The notes under the pieces are model-generated. The model ran no database searches. It was given only the letters and a program-made list of their open reading frames with translations, and was not told where the DNA came from. From an uncultured Kangiella sp. (GTDB lineage: Bacteria > Pseudomonadota > Gammaproteobacteria > Enterobacterales > DSM-103792), in NCBI GenBank assembly GCA_946481205.1, contig CAMLNB010000055.1:1-17663 (forward strand): a stretch of DNA of 17,663 nucleotides, written 5' to 3'. The translations under genes were made by a program, and so were the position numbers. Of the stretch, positions 17,003 through 17,663 are shown piece after piece (position 1 is the stretch's first letter; the number at the start of each line of letters is the position of its first letter).

Positions 17003-17663
17003 TCAGAACACTACATCGACACCAAGCGCAATCAGCTTGTAGTCACCGATAAAGTCGGAAACGTTGTCGTTGCCGCTATAGAAATAGGTCGATTCGTCCT
17101 CAAAGACATCGTACTGAATCTTGAATGCCGCTGAGCTGGAGAAATCCCAGCGCAGGCTGAATGAGCGAGTATTGTGTTTTTCGATGTCCGGCCAGGTCGC
17201 GGTTTCTTCAAAGCGCGAGGCGGTGATCATCGGCAGAAAGTCGCCGAAGCGATAGCCGATGCCGAGCAGGGCAGCTTTGTACTCGTTGTCCTCATCCGGA
17301 CGCTCAAAGGTGTTGTATTCCGAGCGGATCACCAGATCGCCGTAATCGATATTGGCCGCGATGCCGGCAAACTCCTGTTCGACACTATCCAGCCGTACAC
17401 GTGGCGGAGCTTGATCGTAGATCAGGCGATCAACCTCGTTGATCATGTACACGATACGAACTGTCAGCCAGTCGTAGTTCAGATCCAGGTAATTGCCAAT
17501 CATGTTTTTCCAGGTCTCATCCACCTGGACACCGTAGTACACCTCGCTGAGCAGCGCGTTATTGTCATCGTCATCGCGGCCAAGCCAGATGTTGTAGGTC
17601 ACGCCGACGTCACCCCAACTGCCGTTATAGAGGGCATTGAGTCCCTCGTAGCCAACAATTTGC
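17003..17663 (-). CDS. Outer-membrane porin-like beta-barrel, C-terminal part (partial)
   Basis: The minus-strand frame is open from the TGA at 17003-17005 to the window edge, giving about 220 residues. The GTG at 17602 is internal, because coding continues upstream in frame as GYEGLNALYNGSWGDVGVTY. Alternating polar and hydrophobic strands (DWLTVRIVYMIN, DYGDLVIRSEYNTFERP, YKAALLGIGYRFGDFLPMITASRFEE, TRSFSLRWDFSSSAAFKIQYDVFED) and the terminal Phe in GVDVVF, the BamA-recognition signature, mark a transmembrane beta-barrel. It matches the general look of porins paired with small PstS-like proteins in marine gammaproteobacteria. The substrate is unknown, and the signal peptide lies outside the window. 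Confidence 0.85.
   Translation of the reverse strand, partial: QIVGYEGLNALYNGSWGDVGVTYNIWLGRDDDDNNALLSEVYYGVQVDETWKNMIGNYLDLNYDWLTVRIVYMINEVDRLIYDQAPPRVRLDSVEQEFAGIAANIDYGDLVIRSEYNTFERPDEDNEYKAALLGIGYRFGDFLPMITASRFEETATWPDIEKHNTRSFSLRWDFSSSAAFKIQYDVFEDESTYFYSGNDNVSDFIGDYKLIALGVDVVF

Overview
The window looks like chromosomal DNA of a moderately GC-rich gammaproteobacterium. The evidence is the gammaproteobacterial style of HtpG, Adk and ferrochelatase, the EptA-type lipid A transferase, and the GGDEF, HDOD and outer-membrane porin proteins. I cannot name the genus from sequence alone. I see no rRNA, tRNA, insertion sequence, prophage or CRISPR array.

Positions 1-6130 carry plus-strand housekeeping genes: the tail of an SseB-family protein, htpG (Hsp90) behind a near-consensus sigma-32 promoter and followed by an intrinsic terminator, a fused YbaK-like/HDOD protein, a 22-bp perfect palindrome, and then the tightly coupled set adk-hemH-DUF3703. 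A terminator-like hairpin lies inside the first codons of hemH.

Positions 6131-8760 hold an envelope-modification module: a lipid A phosphoethanolamine transferase (eptA type, plus strand) facing a PAP2 phosphatase (minus strand). Both genes have an 11-bp-spaced CTTAAG-type direct repeat upstream, each ten bases before a -10-like hexamer. This layout suggests co-regulation by a PmrA/BasR-like response regulator. This is the most interesting regulatory observation in the window.

Positions 8966-11111 encode a 702-residue subtilase with a prodomain-like region, a complete Asp/His/Asn/Ser set and a C-terminal proprotein-convertase P-domain. It has an excellent ribosome binding site but no visible signal peptide. 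It ends in a terminator that also serves the convergent operon.

Positions 11119-17663 are all minus strand. In transcription order they are an outer-membrane porin (cut by the window edge), a small PstS-like periplasmic protein, a 1025-residue membrane diguanylate cyclase with a periplasmic Reg_prop/Y_Y_Y sensor, and, after a 356-base gap, a sodium-dependent NSS-family amino-acid transporter with a 37-residue MetS-type small subunit. The pattern is nutrient uptake beside c-di-GMP signalling.

No clear new defence or mobile system was found. The points most worth a second look are the paired Pmr-like boxes, the adk/hemH hairpin, the signal-less subtilase and the long palindrome.
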